Part shown: positions 27,877 through 36,870 of the stretch, piece after piece
Numbering within the stretch: position 1 is the first letter of the stretch
Layout: each line of letters begins with the position of its first letter
NCBI RefSeq assembly: GCF_009362785.1
Contig: NZ_WHNQ01000006.1
Span: 62,001-126,000, forward strand
Source: Paraburkholderia atlantica
Lineage (GTDB): Bacteria > Pseudomonadota > Gammaproteobacteria > Burkholderiales > Burkholderiaceae
Direction of reading: 5' to 3'
Length of the DNA: 64,000 bases
Notes under the pieces: generated by a model
What the model saw: the letters and a program-made list of their open reading frames with translations, nothing else
Database searches by the model: none
Told to the model about the DNA's origin: nothing
Position numbers and translations under genes: made by a program

Positions 27877-28338
27877 TCAAAGCGCTTGTACAGCCTCCAG
27901 AATTTCGTCGACGTGGCCGGGCACCTTGACGCCGCGCCACTCGTGGCGCAGCACGCCAGCGGCGTCGATGAGGAACGTGGAGCGCTCGATTCCCCGTACC
28001 TCTTTGCCATACATTTTCTTCATTTTGATGACGGCGAAGAGGGCGCACAGCGTTTCTTCCGGATCGGAAATCAGCGGGAAGGGCAGTTCGAGTTTGGCCT
28101 TGAAGTTGTCATGCGAACGCAAGCTGTCGCGCGACACGCCGATCACTTCCGCGCCGGCCTTCTTGAATTTCGGATACAGATCGCGGAACTGCAGACCTTC
28201 GGTCGTACAGCCCGGCGTGTTGTCCTTCGGATAGAAATACAGCACCACCTTCTTGCCCCGCAGCTTTGACAGCGTGATTTCGCCGCCCGTCGCGGCGGCG
28301 GTGAAGTCGGGGATGGGTTGGTCGACTGCGATGGACAC
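27877..28338 (-). CDS. bcp: Peroxiredoxin (Bcp/PrxQ family)
   Basis: Thiol peroxidase of 153 residues that reduces hydrogen and organic peroxides with thioredoxin. The peroxidatic cysteine is Cys44 in NTPGCTTEG. The resolving cysteine found five residues later in E. coli Bcp is Leu49 here. Only Cys98 (EETLCALF) remains and could be an alternative partner, as in PrxQ proteins that resolve in a later helix. It is downstream of arnD (179-base gap) with its own terminator. Confidence 0.93.
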   Translation of the reverse strand: MSIAVDQPIPDFTAAATGGEITLSKLRGKKVVLYFYPKDNTPGCTTEGLQFRDLYPKFKKAGAEVIGVSRDSLRSHDNFKAKLELPFPLISDPEETLCALFAVIKMKKMYGKEVRGIERSTFLIDAAGVLRHEWRGVKVPGHVDEILEAVQAL

Positions 28339-28517
28339 GAGGTTCTCCGGTGGTTGGGGCCGGCGTCGCTAGGTGCCGCGGCGTCGGCCGGTCTGTCGTC
28401 GAGGTTGTTGTTGTTCGGGGATTCGGTCGGCGCTCGGTCTTGCGGCTGCCGTGCGGTTCTCCGATCGACCGGCCTCACGTGCTTTCCGACGACCTCTCCG
28501 CGCCGTGCCGCGACCCT

Positions 28518-29411
28518 TCAGGGCTGGACGATCAGTTCGCCGGAGCGCCCCGGAATCTCGCCCCACGTAACAGGGTACGATGGCAGCGTGTCGCGGTCTA
28601 GCGTGGCGTAGTAATCGCCCATCGTCGCGAACGTATGGCCCTGCGCGCGCCAGCCCTCGAGCAACTGTTCGAATACCGGCGCGAGCTTTTGACCTTCGAG
28701 TTCCGCGTGCAGCGTGAACACCTGGTCGTGCGGATTTTTTTCGGTTTGTTTCAACATCCACGCGGCGACGTTGTGCGTGTCGACACCATCGACACCGAGC
28801 ACTTCGTCGAGCGTCGGCAGCGTGGTCGGCATCTGCACGTGCTTGAGCGTCTTGCCGTCGACCACCGGCAAATACGGCGAGTGGCCGCGGCCGTCGGACG
28901 CATAGTGCATGCCCCACGCGTCGATCTGCTCGAACGCGTGGCCGTTCATCTGCCAGCCCGCCGCGCCGTGCGTGACGGGCGGGGTGCCGAATACCTCGAT
29001 GAAACGCGCGTGGCTCTGCTGCATCTGCGCGACGGTCCACGCGCGATCTTTGGCGCGCACGTTGTCCTGCCAGTACACGTGATCCCACGTATGGATGCCG
29101 CACTCGAAGCCGGCTTCGTGGATCGCGCGCATTTCGGCCGCGGCCTTCGCGCCGATGTCCGGACCGGGCAGCAGCACGCCGTACATCAGCTGTTTGACGC
29201 CGTAGTGCTCGACCACCGACGTGCGCGACACCTTCTTCAGAAAGCCCGGCCGCAGCACGCGGCGCATCGCCCAGCCGGTGTGGTCGGGTCCAAGGCTGAA
29301 CAGGAAGGTGGCGCGTGCCTTGAAACGGTCGAAGATGCGCGCGAGATTCGGCACGCCTTCGCGGGTGCCGCGCAGCGTGTCGACGTCGATCTTCAGGACG
29401 ATGCGAGCCAA
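28518..29411 (-). CDS. arnD: 4-deoxy-4-formamido-L-arabinose-phosphoundecaprenol deformylase ArnD
   Basis: Polysaccharide-deacetylase (NodB) fold enzyme of 297 residues that removes the formyl group from undecaprenyl-phosphate-L-Ara4FN, making the donor irreversible. It starts MARIVLKIDVDTLRGTREGV (metal-binding Asp), has ARATFLFSLGPDHTG and the ECGIHTWDHVYWQD histidine stretch, all as in ArnD. It is the last arn gene, ten bases after the decarboxylase. Acts at the inner membrane. Confidence 0.95.
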   Translation of the reverse strand: MARIVLKIDVDTLRGTREGVPNLARIFDRFKARATFLFSLGPDHTGWAMRRVLRPGFLKKVSRTSVVEHYGVKQLMYGVLLPGPDIGAKAAAEMRAIHEAGFECGIHTWDHVYWQDNVRAKDRAWTVAQMQQSHARFIEVFGTPPVTHGAAGWQMNGHAFEQIDAWGMHYASDGRGHSPYLPVVDGKTLKHVQMPTTLPTLDEVLGVDGVDTHNVAAWMLKQTEKNPHDQVFTLHAELEGQKLAPVFEQLLEGWRAQGHTFATMGDYYATLDRDTLPSYPVTWGEIPGRSGELIVQP

Positions 29412-29421
29412 GGACGCGCCC

Positions 29422-30468
29422 TTATTGCTGTTCGACGAGTGCGCGGGCTTCCGCGACGTGGCCGCGATACGCTTCGAAAATCTTGCGCAGCGCTTCGTCG
29501 AAAGTCGATGTGGGTGCCCAGCCGAGTTCCTGCTTCGTGTTGTCGATCTTCGGTACGCGGTTCTGCACGTCCTGATAGCCGTTGCCGTAGTACGCGCCCG
29601 ACGACGTTTCGACCAGTTGCACTTTCTTGGCCGAGTCCGCGTATTCGGGGAATTCGGCCGCGAGTGCCAGCATCTTGTGCGCGAGCTCGCGCACCGAGAA
29701 GTTGTTGGTCGGATTGCCGATGTTGTAGATCTTGCCGGTCGCGACGCCGTTCTTGTTCTCGATGATCTTCATCAGCGCGCCGATGCCGTCGTCGATATCC
29801 GTGAACGCGCGCTTTTGCGCACCGCCGTCGACGAGGCTGATGTTCTCGCCACGCACGATGTGACCGAGGAACTGCGTGACCACCCGCGAGCTGCCTTCCT
29901 TCGGCGTGTAGATCGAGTCGAGGCCCGGGCCGATCCAGTTGAACGGACGGAACAGCGTGAAGTTCAGGCCTTCCATGCCGTAACCCCAGATCACGCGGTC
30001 CATCAGCTGCTTCGAGCACGCGTAGATCCAGCGCGGCTTGTTGATCGGGCCGTACGACAGCTGCGATTCTTCCGGATCGAACTGCTCGTCCGTGCACATG
30101 CCGTAGACCTCGGAGGTCGACGGAAATACGAGGTGCTTGCCGTATTTGACGGCCGAACGCACGATCGGCAGATTCGCCTCGAAGTCGAGTTCGAACACGC
30201 GCAGCGGCTGCTTCACATAGGTTGCGGGCGTGGCGATTGCGACGAGGGGCAGGATCACATCGCACTTCTTGATGTGATATTCGACCCATTCCTTATTGAT
30301 CGTGATGTCGCCTTCGAAGAAGTGCATCCGCTCATGATTGACGAGGTCGCCGAGACGTTCGGTCTGCATGTCCATCCCGAACACTTCCCAGTCGGTCGTC
30401 TCGAGAATGCGTTTGGACAGGTGATGGCCGATAAAGCCATTCACACCCAGAATCAGGACTTTTTTCAT
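29422..30468 (-). CDS. arnA: UDP-glucuronic acid oxidative decarboxylase (ArnA C-terminal part as separate gene)
   Basis: SDR enzyme of 348 residues converting UDP-glucuronate to UDP-4-keto-pentose. NAD motif GVNGFIGHHL is at residues 8-17, with STSEVYG and the YACSK motif (Tyr-x3-Lys), then FRPFNWIGPGLDSIYTPKEG, as in the decarboxylase half of E. coli ArnA. In E. coli this domain is fused behind a formyltransferase; here it is its own gene. The ATG at 30468 overlaps the stop of the formyltransferase gene (ATGA). Some annotations call this product bifunctional ArnA, which would be wrong. Confidence 0.95.
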   Translation of the reverse strand: MKKVLILGVNGFIGHHLSKRILETTDWEVFGMDMQTERLGDLVNHERMHFFEGDITINKEWVEYHIKKCDVILPLVAIATPATYVKQPLRVFELDFEANLPIVRSAVKYGKHLVFPSTSEVYGMCTDEQFDPEESQLSYGPINKPRWIYACSKQLMDRVIWGYGMEGLNFTLFRPFNWIGPGLDSIYTPKEGSSRVVTQFLGHIVRGENISLVDGGAQKRAFTDIDDGIGALMKIIENKNGVATGKIYNIGNPTNNFSVRELAHKMLALAAEFPEYADSAKKVQLVETSSGAYYGNGYQDVQNRVPKIDNTKQELGWAPTSTFDEALRKIFEAYRGHVAEARALVEQQ

Positions 30469-31394
30469 GAATGAGATTGGATGAGCTGGGCGAATTTCGC
30501 CGGACTGACGGCAGTCTCGCCGCCATCGTGCTGGTGCCGCAATTCGTGGATGTTGATCGCGCGGCCGTCGCCGCAAATTGCGAAAACGGCATTATCGCTT
30601 ACGTGCAGGCCCGGGGGCAAATCCGAGCGGAGCGCGCCGGGCACGGCCAGACGCGCGCGTGCGACGATGAAACGATGGCCGTTAAGGTCGGTGAAAGCGC
30701 CCGGATACGGCGGCGCGACCGCGCGGATCAGGTTGTAGACCTGCTGCGCGGACTGGCTCCAGTCGATGCGGCCGTCTTCCGGTTTGCGCCCGCCGTAATA
30801 GCTGCCGTGGGAGAGATCGTTCGGCAGATGCGGCGCCTCGCCCGCGAGCAGCGCCGGCAGTACGCGCCACAGCGTTTGCTCGGCGGCGACCGTGACCTTG
30901 TCGAAGACCTGCGCGGCGGTGTCGTCGGGCAGGATCGGCACCGGTGTTTGCGCAATGATCGCGCCGGCGTCGGGCTTCGCAGCCATTTCGTGCAGCGTCG
31001 CGCCGGTTTCGCTTTCGCCGTTGAGCACCGCCCAGTTGGTCGGCACGCGGCCGCGATACTTCGGCAGCAGCGAGCCGTGCATGTTGTAAGCGCCCCGTGC
31101 GGCGATCGCGAGCAGATCGAGCGGCAGCATGTGGCGGTAGTAGAACGAGAAGATGAAGTCCGGCCGCGCGGCGCTCACCGCGGCGCGCAGTTCCGGGCTC
31201 CTGGGATCGGCCGGCGTTACGACGGCAATGCCGTGCTCGGCCGCCACCGATGCGACGCTGCCGAACCAGATGTTTTCGCTCGGGTTGTCTTCGTGCGTGA
31301 CGACCAGCGCGACGTCGACACCGCGCGCGAGCAGCACCTGCAGGCAGCGCACGCCGACGTTGTGATACGCGAATACGACGGCGCGCGGCTTCAT
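30465..31394 (-). CDS. UDP-L-Ara4N formyltransferase (ArnA N-terminal part as separate gene)
   Basis: Formyltransferase of 309 residues that would add a formyl group from 10-formyl-THF to UDP-L-Ara4N. Catalytic residues as in ArnA: Asn and His in YNMHGSLLPKYRGRVPTNW and Asp in KPDAGAIIAQTP. The C-terminal part (IDWSQSAQQVYNLIRAVAPPYPGAF) matches the Fmt/ArnA C-domain. It overlaps both neighbours by four bases (arnC upstream, decarboxylase downstream), so equal translation of the split halves is likely. Confidence 0.93.
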   Translation of the reverse strand: MKPRAVVFAYHNVGVRCLQVLLARGVDVALVVTHEDNPSENIWFGSVASVAAEHGIAVVTPADPRSPELRAAVSAARPDFIFSFYYRHMLPLDLLAIAARGAYNMHGSLLPKYRGRVPTNWAVLNGESETGATLHEMAAKPDAGAIIAQTPVPILPDDTAAQVFDKVTVAAEQTLWRVLPALLAGEAPHLPNDLSHGSYYGGRKPEDGRIDWSQSAQQVYNLIRAVAPPYPGAFTDLNGHRFIVARARLAVPGALRSDLPPGLHVSDNAVFAICGDGRAINIHELRHQHDGGETAVSPAKFAQLIQSHS

Positions 31395-32434
31395 GGCTGG
31401 TGTCCCTGATCGGCGACCGGCACCGGTTGCACGCCTTGCGCGACGGTCTGACGCGGCGCTTCGGCGATGGCCCCGCCGTCGCGTTCTTCGAGAATGGTCT
31501 GCACCAGATAACGCGGCCGCGCACGCACCTGCTGATAGATCCGGCCGATGTATTCACCGAGCAGTCCGAGCGCGAAGATGATCACGCCGAGCAGGAAGAA
31601 GGTGATTGCAAACAGCGTGAACACACCTTGCACTTCCGCGCCGATGATGAAGCGCCGGATCAGCAGCAGGACGAACAGCGCCGCAGACCCTAGCGACAGG
31701 ATCACGCCGATGAACGACAGCCATTGCAACGGCACCACCGAGAAGCCGGTGACGAGGTCGAAATTCAGGCGGATCAGCGAGTACAGCGAGTACTTGGACT
31801 CACCGGCGAAGCGTTCTTCGTGCGCGACCTCGATTTCCACCGGATTCTGCGCGAACGTGTACGCGAGCGCCGGGATGAACGTGTTGATTTCGCCGCAGCG
31901 GTTGATCGTATCGATGATGTGACGGCTATACGCGCGCAGCATGCAGCCCTGGTCGGTCATCTTGATGCGCGTGATGCGCTCGCGCAGATGATTCATCGCG
32001 CGCGACGCCTTGCGGCGCCACAGGCTGTCCTGGCGTTGCCGACGGATCGTGCCGACGTAGTCGAAGCCCTCGCGCATCTTCGCGACGAGCTTGCCGATTT
32101 CCTCGGGCGGATTTTGCAGGTCGGCGTCGAGCGTGATCACGATGTCGCCACGCGACTGCTCGAAGCCCGCGAGAATCGCCATGTGCTGGCCGTAGTTGCC
32201 GTTCAGCAGGATCACGCGCGTCGTGTCCGGCCGCGCGCGGAACTGCCCGGCGAGCAGCGCCGCGGATTTGTCGCGGCTGCCGTCGTTGATGAAGATCACT
32301 TCATAACCGGTGCCGAGCGCGTCGAGCGCCGGATAGAGGCGCGCGAACAGCGCGGCCAGTCCGGCTTCCTCGTTGTACACCGGAATGATGATCGACACTT
32401 CCGGTGCGACGGCGCGATGTTCCGAATAAGTCAT
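31391..32434 (-). CDS. arnC: Undecaprenyl-phosphate L-Ara4FN transferase ArnC
   Basis: GT2 glycosyltransferase of 347 residues placing L-Ara4FN on undecaprenyl phosphate. The GT-A domain has VSIIIPVYNEEAGL, LDADLQNPPEEI (metal-binding DAD) and DQGCMLRAYSR. Two C-terminal membrane segments (about residues 230-255 and 265-295, ending GEYIGRIYQQV) anchor it. The last 30 residues are Ala/Gln/Pro rich. It is six bases behind arnB and overlaps the formyltransferase gene by four. Confidence 0.95.
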   Translation of the reverse strand: MTYSEHRAVAPEVSIIIPVYNEEAGLAALFARLYPALDALGTGYEVIFINDGSRDKSAALLAGQFRARPDTTRVILLNGNYGQHMAILAGFEQSRGDIVITLDADLQNPPEEIGKLVAKMREGFDYVGTIRRQRQDSLWRRKASRAMNHLRERITRIKMTDQGCMLRAYSRHIIDTINRCGEINTFIPALAYTFAQNPVEIEVAHEERFAGESKYSLYSLIRLNFDLVTGFSVVPLQWLSFIGVILSLGSAALFVLLLIRRFIIGAEVQGVFTLFAITFFLLGVIIFALGLLGEYIGRIYQQVRARPRYLVQTILEERDGGAIAEAPRQTVAQGVQPVPVADQGHQP

Positions 32435-32440
32435 GTCCGC

Positions 32441-33592
32441 TTACTTTCCGTAGTGTTCGCAAATTTCGTTGACCGCGCGGCACACGCGCTCGACGTCGCC
32501 TTCGTTCATCAGCGTGAAGAGCGGCAGCGTGACGGTGGTGGCGCCGAAGCGCTCTGCGTGCGGGAACATGCCTTCCTTGAAGCCGCGCGCGCGGTACAGG
32601 GAAAACAGGTGCAGCGCGGGGTAGTGCACGCCCGAGCCGATGCCGCGCTCCTTCAGTTCGCCCATGAAGCCGGCGCGGTCGATCGACAGTTTTTCTAGCG
32701 GCAGCGTGATCTGGAACATGTGCCAGTTGCTGTTTTCGAAGTCAGCGAGCGGCAGGCCGACGCCGAGCTTCACGGCCGCGCCGCCTTCGAACTGCGCGAA
32801 GTACGCGCGCGCGAGCTTCTTGCGCTGCGCGATGAAGCGCGCGAGATGCGGCAACTGGCCAAGGCCGACGCGCGCGGCGACGTCGGTCAGGTTGTACTTG
32901 CCGCCGAGCACGTCGCAGTCCATGCCATCGAAGCCGGTGCGCGTGATGCCCTGCAGCCGGTACTTCTGCGCGAGCACCGCTTCTTCCTCGTTGTTGAGCA
33001 CGAGCGCGCCGCCTTCGACCGAAGTCAGGTTCTTGTTCGCGTGGAAGCTGAACGACACGATGTCGCCGAGCTTGCCGATGCGCTCGCCGTTCCAGGTCGA
33101 GCCGAATGCCTGTGCGGCGTCTTCGATCACGCGCAGCTTGTGCGCGCGGGCGATCGCGTACAGACGGTCCATGTCGACCGGCAAGCCGGACAGAAACACC
33201 GGCAGCAGCGCCTTGGTGCGCGGCGTGATGGCTTTTTCGAGCAGGTCGAGGTCGATGTTGCGCGTGACCGGGTCGATGTCGGCGAACACCGGCGTCGCGC
33301 CGGTTTCGAGGATCACGTTGCAGGTCGACACCCAGGTGGCCGGCGTCGTGATGACTTCGTCGCCGGGACCGACGCCGGCGATGCGCAGGCCGATTTCGAG
33401 CGTCGCGGTCCCGGAATTGAACGTGCGCACCGGGCGGCCGCCGCAGAACTCGGACAGCGCTGCCTCGAACTTCTGGTTCTGCGGGCCGGTGGTGATCCAG
33501 CCGGAACGCAGCACGTCGGCGACGCCCTGGATCGTTTCCTCGTCGATCTCGGGTTTGACAAACGGCAAAAACGGGACTTGTGACTGGCTCAT
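32441..33592 (-). CDS. arnB: UDP-L-Ara4O aminotransferase ArnB
   Basis: PLP-dependent DegT/DnrJ/EryC1 aminotransferase of 383 residues converting UDP-4-keto-arabinose to UDP-L-Ara4N with glutamate. The PLP lysine is Lys187 in FSFHANKNLTSVEGG. NSGTATLEIGLRIAGVGPGDEV and VIEDAAQAFGS are typical. The start MSQSQVPFLPF at 33592 fits the family; 176 bases separate it from the flippase gene upstream. Confidence 0.95.
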   Translation of the reverse strand: MSQSQVPFLPFVKPEIDEETIQGVADVLRSGWITTGPQNQKFEAALSEFCGGRPVRTFNSGTATLEIGLRIAGVGPGDEVITTPATWVSTCNVILETGATPVFADIDPVTRNIDLDLLEKAITPRTKALLPVFLSGLPVDMDRLYAIARAHKLRVIEDAAQAFGSTWNGERIGKLGDIVSFSFHANKNLTSVEGGALVLNNEEEAVLAQKYRLQGITRTGFDGMDCDVLGGKYNLTDVAARVGLGQLPHLARFIAQRKKLARAYFAQFEGGAAVKLGVGLPLADFENSNWHMFQITLPLEKLSIDRAGFMGELKERGIGSGVHYPALHLFSLYRARGFKEGMFPHAERFGATTVTLPLFTLMNEGDVERVCRAVNEICEHYGK

Positions 33593-33768
33593 GAATGCAT
33601 CGCTCGATTGAAAGGGGCGCGGCCCGACGGGCGCGAAGTAAACCACAAACTACGCGCAAACCCAAGGCCGCGGCGGAAAAAACGCAACCGCGCAGCTTAC
33701 CGCGCCGTACCTTACGTCAGGCTTAGGCGGCTCTTGTGCCGCGCGGGTTCCTGCGCGAGGCGCGGCGC

Positions 33769-34140
33769 CTAGCTGCGCGCGAGCACGACCACGCCGACGA
33801 GAATGATGCCGATGCCGACCAGCTTCTGCACCGACATCACTTCGCCGAACAGGTACCACGCGGCGATCGCGTTGACGACGTAGCCAAGTGACAGCATCGG
33901 ATAGGCGATCGACACGTCCACCCGCGAAAGACCGATGATCCACACCGCCACGCTGATCACGTAGCAGGCTAGCCCGCCGATGATCGGCGGCTGGGTCGCC
34001 AGCTTGAAGCCGATGGGCACGATGTTCGCACGGGTGAATTCGAAGTGTCCAACGGCATTCGTGCCGGCCTTGAGCAGCAGCTGCGCGCCGGCGTTCAGCG
34101 TGACGCCGGCGAGGATGCAGAAGAGGGAAATCGGGTTCAT
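33769..34140 (-). CDS. Small EamA/SMR-type membrane protein, ArnE/ArnF-like flippase subunit
   Basis: Protein of 123 residues with four hydrophobic segments, like EmrE-type small transporters. It starts MNPISLFCILAGVTLNAGAQLLLKAGT and contains SVDVSIAYPMLSLGYV-like sequence (here RVDVSIAYPMLSLGYV). Position between arnT and arnB suggests it flips undecaprenyl-phosphate-L-Ara4N to the periplasm. Enterobacteria use an ArnE/ArnF pair; only one such gene is present here, so it may work as a homodimer or with a partner elsewhere. Confidence 0.85.
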   Translation of the reverse strand: MNPISLFCILAGVTLNAGAQLLLKAGTNAVGHFEFTRANIVPIGFKLATQPPIIGGLACYVISVAVWIIGLSRVDVSIAYPMLSLGYVVNAIAAWYLFGEVMSVQKLVGIGIILVGVVVLARS

Positions 34141-34164
34141 CGAACGGTCGGGCTCTCGAAAGGG

Positions 34165-35919
34165 TTAGGGCTTAGCAGCGGGCGTGGAGGCGGGGGCAGC
34201 GGCGGCGGGAGCCCCGTCGGCGAGCGGCTTCATCACTACCACGCGACGCGGATCGCGCGCGATCACCTGCATCGGCAGGCCTTGCTTGACGAGGCGCTCG
34301 TAGGTCGGCGGCGGGATCAGCGCGAGCGCGTAGCGATCGGCCTTCCATCGCTCGATCCACGCTTGTTCCGTCGGCACCCATTTTTGCGGCTCGACGGACA
34401 CGCCGAACGCGAGCTCGTCCGGGTGCGCGACCATGATCATCGTGTGGCCGATGTAGAACGGCAGCGTATGGTCGAGCACGCCGACCGAGTAGAACGGGGT
34501 GTCCGGCGGCAGCTGCGCCAGTTTTGCCTTGATCGCGGGCGCGAGTGGCGCGCCGGAGCTCAGGCGTCCGAACACGTCGTGACCGGTGCCCGCGATCGTG
34601 CCGAGCAGCAGCCAGCCCGCGCCGAACGCGACGAGGCTGCCGAGACCGACTCGTGCGTTGGCGCCCACGCCACCCTGGCCGCGGCGGTTCAGCCACAGCG
34701 CGAGCAGCGTGAGCACGAAAGCCACGGCTAGCGCGGCGAGCACCCACACGCGGAACTCGGCGTACAGCGCGGCCGGATTGCGCTCGCTGCCGAGGCGCGG
34801 CAGGAACAGCGCCGCAAATGCGGCGACCACGAAAAACAGCACGTAGCCCGCCAGATGCCGGCGCAGCTGCTCGCGCGTGACGAGCGGCAGATACATGCCG
34901 ATCAGCATCGCGATCGGCGGAGCGATCGGCAGCGTGTAGGACAGCAGCTTCGAGTGCGACGCGCTGAAGAACAGGAAAATGAAGACGATCCACGTAAGCA
35001 TCAGCGTGACCGGCGCGAAGCCGTTCGGCTGACGCGGCTGACGCCACGCGTGGCGCACGCTTTGGACGGCTACCGACAGCCACGGCAGGAAGCCCACCAG
35101 CAGCACCGGCACGAAGTAGTAGAACGCGCCGGGGCGATTCTGCTCGGGCGTCAGATAGCGCTTGAACTGCTGGACGATGAAGAAGAAGTTCAGGAATTCA
35201 GGATTGCGCTGCTGCACGAGGACGAACCACGGCGACACGATCGCGAAAAAGACGATCAGGCCGCTCACCAGGTGCAGTCGCTTCCACAGCGCCCAGTCGC
35301 GCGCGATCAGCGTGTAGAGCACCAGCACTGCGCCCGGCAGGATCAGCCCGACGAGGCCCTTGGAGAGCACCGCCAGCGCCATCGACGCCCAGCACACCCA
35401 CATCCACCCGCGTACGCACGGGGGCCGCAGATTCGGCCGCTGCGCGAGCATCAGCGCGCACAGCGTCAGCGTCATCCAGAACGACAGGCCCATGTCGAGC
35501 GTGTTGAAGTGGCCCATCAGGTTCCAGTACGGCGCGCAGGCGAGCACGAGCGCCGCGAACACGCCGGTCGCCGGGTTGAACACGCGGGCACCGGTGAAGC
35601 CGATCAGCAGCACGCCGGCGAAGCCCGTCAGCGCGGTATAGAGGCGCGCCTGCCATTCGCCGATGCCGAACCACGCGAACGTCAGCGCGTTCGCCCAGGT
35701 TTGCAGCGGCGGCTTCTCGAAGTACTTGTAGGCGTTGTAGCGCGGCGTGATCCAGTCGCCGGTCAGGAACATTTCGCGCGCCATTTCGGCGTAGCGGCCT
35801 TCGTCGCTCGGCAGCAGATGGCGCCAGCCGAGCGGCACGAACCAGATCACGGCGAGAACCAGCACCAGCAACAGGATCGCGGTGCGGTTGAGCGGTAGCC
35901 TCGACGGCGTATCGTTCAT
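34165..35919 (-). CDS. arnT: Lipid A/core L-Ara4N transferase ArnT (GT-C, PMT family)
   Basis: Integral membrane glycosyltransferase of 584 residues that moves L-Ara4N from undecaprenyl phosphate to lipid A and probably inner core Ko. The first periplasmic loop has LLPSDEGRYAEMAREM (catalytic-type Asp-Glu), followed by YNAYKYFEKPPLQTWANALTF, as in ArnT. About a dozen hydrophobic segments, then a periplasmic C-domain (residues about 440-570) and an Ala/Pro tail. ATG at 35919 is preferred to TTG at 35922. It is the first gene of the arn set. Confidence 0.94.
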   Translation of the reverse strand: MNDTPSRLPLNRTAILLLVLVLAVIWFVPLGWRHLLPSDEGRYAEMAREMFLTGDWITPRYNAYKYFEKPPLQTWANALTFAWFGIGEWQARLYTALTGFAGVLLIGFTGARVFNPATGVFAALVLACAPYWNLMGHFNTLDMGLSFWMTLTLCALMLAQRPNLRPPCVRGWMWVCWASMALAVLSKGLVGLILPGAVLVLYTLIARDWALWKRLHLVSGLIVFFAIVSPWFVLVQQRNPEFLNFFFIVQQFKRYLTPEQNRPGAFYYFVPVLLVGFLPWLSVAVQSVRHAWRQPRQPNGFAPVTLMLTWIVFIFLFFSASHSKLLSYTLPIAPPIAMLIGMYLPLVTREQLRRHLAGYVLFFVVAAFAALFLPRLGSERNPAALYAEFRVWVLAALAVAFVLTLLALWLNRRGQGGVGANARVGLGSLVAFGAGWLLLGTIAGTGHDVFGRLSSGAPLAPAIKAKLAQLPPDTPFYSVGVLDHTLPFYIGHTMIMVAHPDELAFGVSVEPQKWVPTEQAWIERWKADRYALALIPPPTYERLVKQGLPMQVIARDPRRVVVMKPLADGAPAAAAPASTPAAKP

Positions 35920-36038
35920 CAAATATCAACCCTTCTTGTTATCGACGCCGCGCGCACGGGCGCGGCGCGGGGGCCAGAACGGGGCCGGGCGGGCACGCCG
36001 CCGCGGCCTCGCGCGGGATGCACCGGCGCCGGGCCCGC

Positions 36039-36413
36039 TCAGGCTTCGATCAGCAACGCGGCCGCGACCTTGCGGCCCTCGGCCATCAGAATGTTGTAGG
36101 TGCGGCAGGCGGCCTTGAAGTCCATCGTCTCGACGCCAATGCGTTTCGCGGTGAGCGCGGCGGTTAGCCGCGGGTGCGGAAAGCGCAGCCGCTCGCCGCT
36201 GCCGAACACGACCACTTCGGGCGCGCCGTCGACCAGCATCGCGAAATGCTCGGCGCTCAGTTGCTCGAACGACGAGACGGGCCAGGGAATGACCGGCGCG
36301 TCCGGCAGCACGAGAATACTGCCCGCGTGACGCACCAGATTGATTTCCACGTAGTCGGCGCCGTAGCCGGTAACGGTATTCAGCGCGCCGCTGGAATCCT
36401 GATGTAATTTCAA
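36039..36413 (-). CDS. Mth938-like (DUF498) domain protein
   Basis: Protein of about 124 residues of the Mth938/NDUFAF3 family. Core features are GYGADYVEINLVRHAGSILVLPD, EVVVFGSGERLRFP and GVETMDFKAACRTYNILMAEGR, the family's conserved C-terminal core. No ATG fits: I place the start at TTG 36413 (LKLHQDSSG) with GGAAAA upstream; a longer reading begins in sequence with no coding character. The function is unproven. It lies 119 bases upstream of arnT on the same strand. Confidence 0.82.
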   Translation of the reverse strand: MKLHQDSSGALNTVTGYGADYVEINLVRHAGSILVLPDAPVIPWPVSSFEQLSAEHFAMLVDGAPEVVVFGSGERLRFPHPRLTAALTAKRIGVETMDFKAACRTYNILMAEGRKVAAALLIEA

Positions 36414-36870
36414 ATTGGTTTTCCGAAGTCGTCGTGAGACGTCATGCGTATTGCGGGCCTGGCTGCACGTCGCACAAGCCGCGCGGTTCGACGCGTGTGA
36501 CACGCGAGAAGGCCGAAAAGGCTTGCCGTTGCGGGTGGTGCATTGCGGAAGTCGGCCAAAATCCGCTAAATTATAACTTTTTAGCCGCCTTGCGGCGCCC
36601 CTCGCTCAAGTGCCGCCACAAGCCGCGCTGGGCGCATCGGCGTGGCCCACCGGCTACCTGTGCTGGCATCGCCCGCTTTCGTTGCGTTTTTTCCCCTGCG
36701 CCGGAACCCGGAAAGCCGCGGCGGCTCGACAGTTCCACCCCTTTTCGCAGTTGGCCGCCTTCGCTGGCGCCGCCGCGTCCGAATTCCCGTATCGGTGAAG
36801 CCGAGCGGCCCGGCGCCGTCAGCCGGGCCCCGTTTGCCCAAGGTTTGCTCCAGCCATCAACCAGGATGAA
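36414..36870. other. Divergent intergenic region upstream of alaA
   Basis: These 457 bases separate the Mth938-like gene (minus) and alaA (plus). Short open frames on both strands lack family features and ribosome sites. An AT-rich spot at about 36559-36585 could be a promoter. I see no riboswitch or terminator. Confidence 0.55.
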
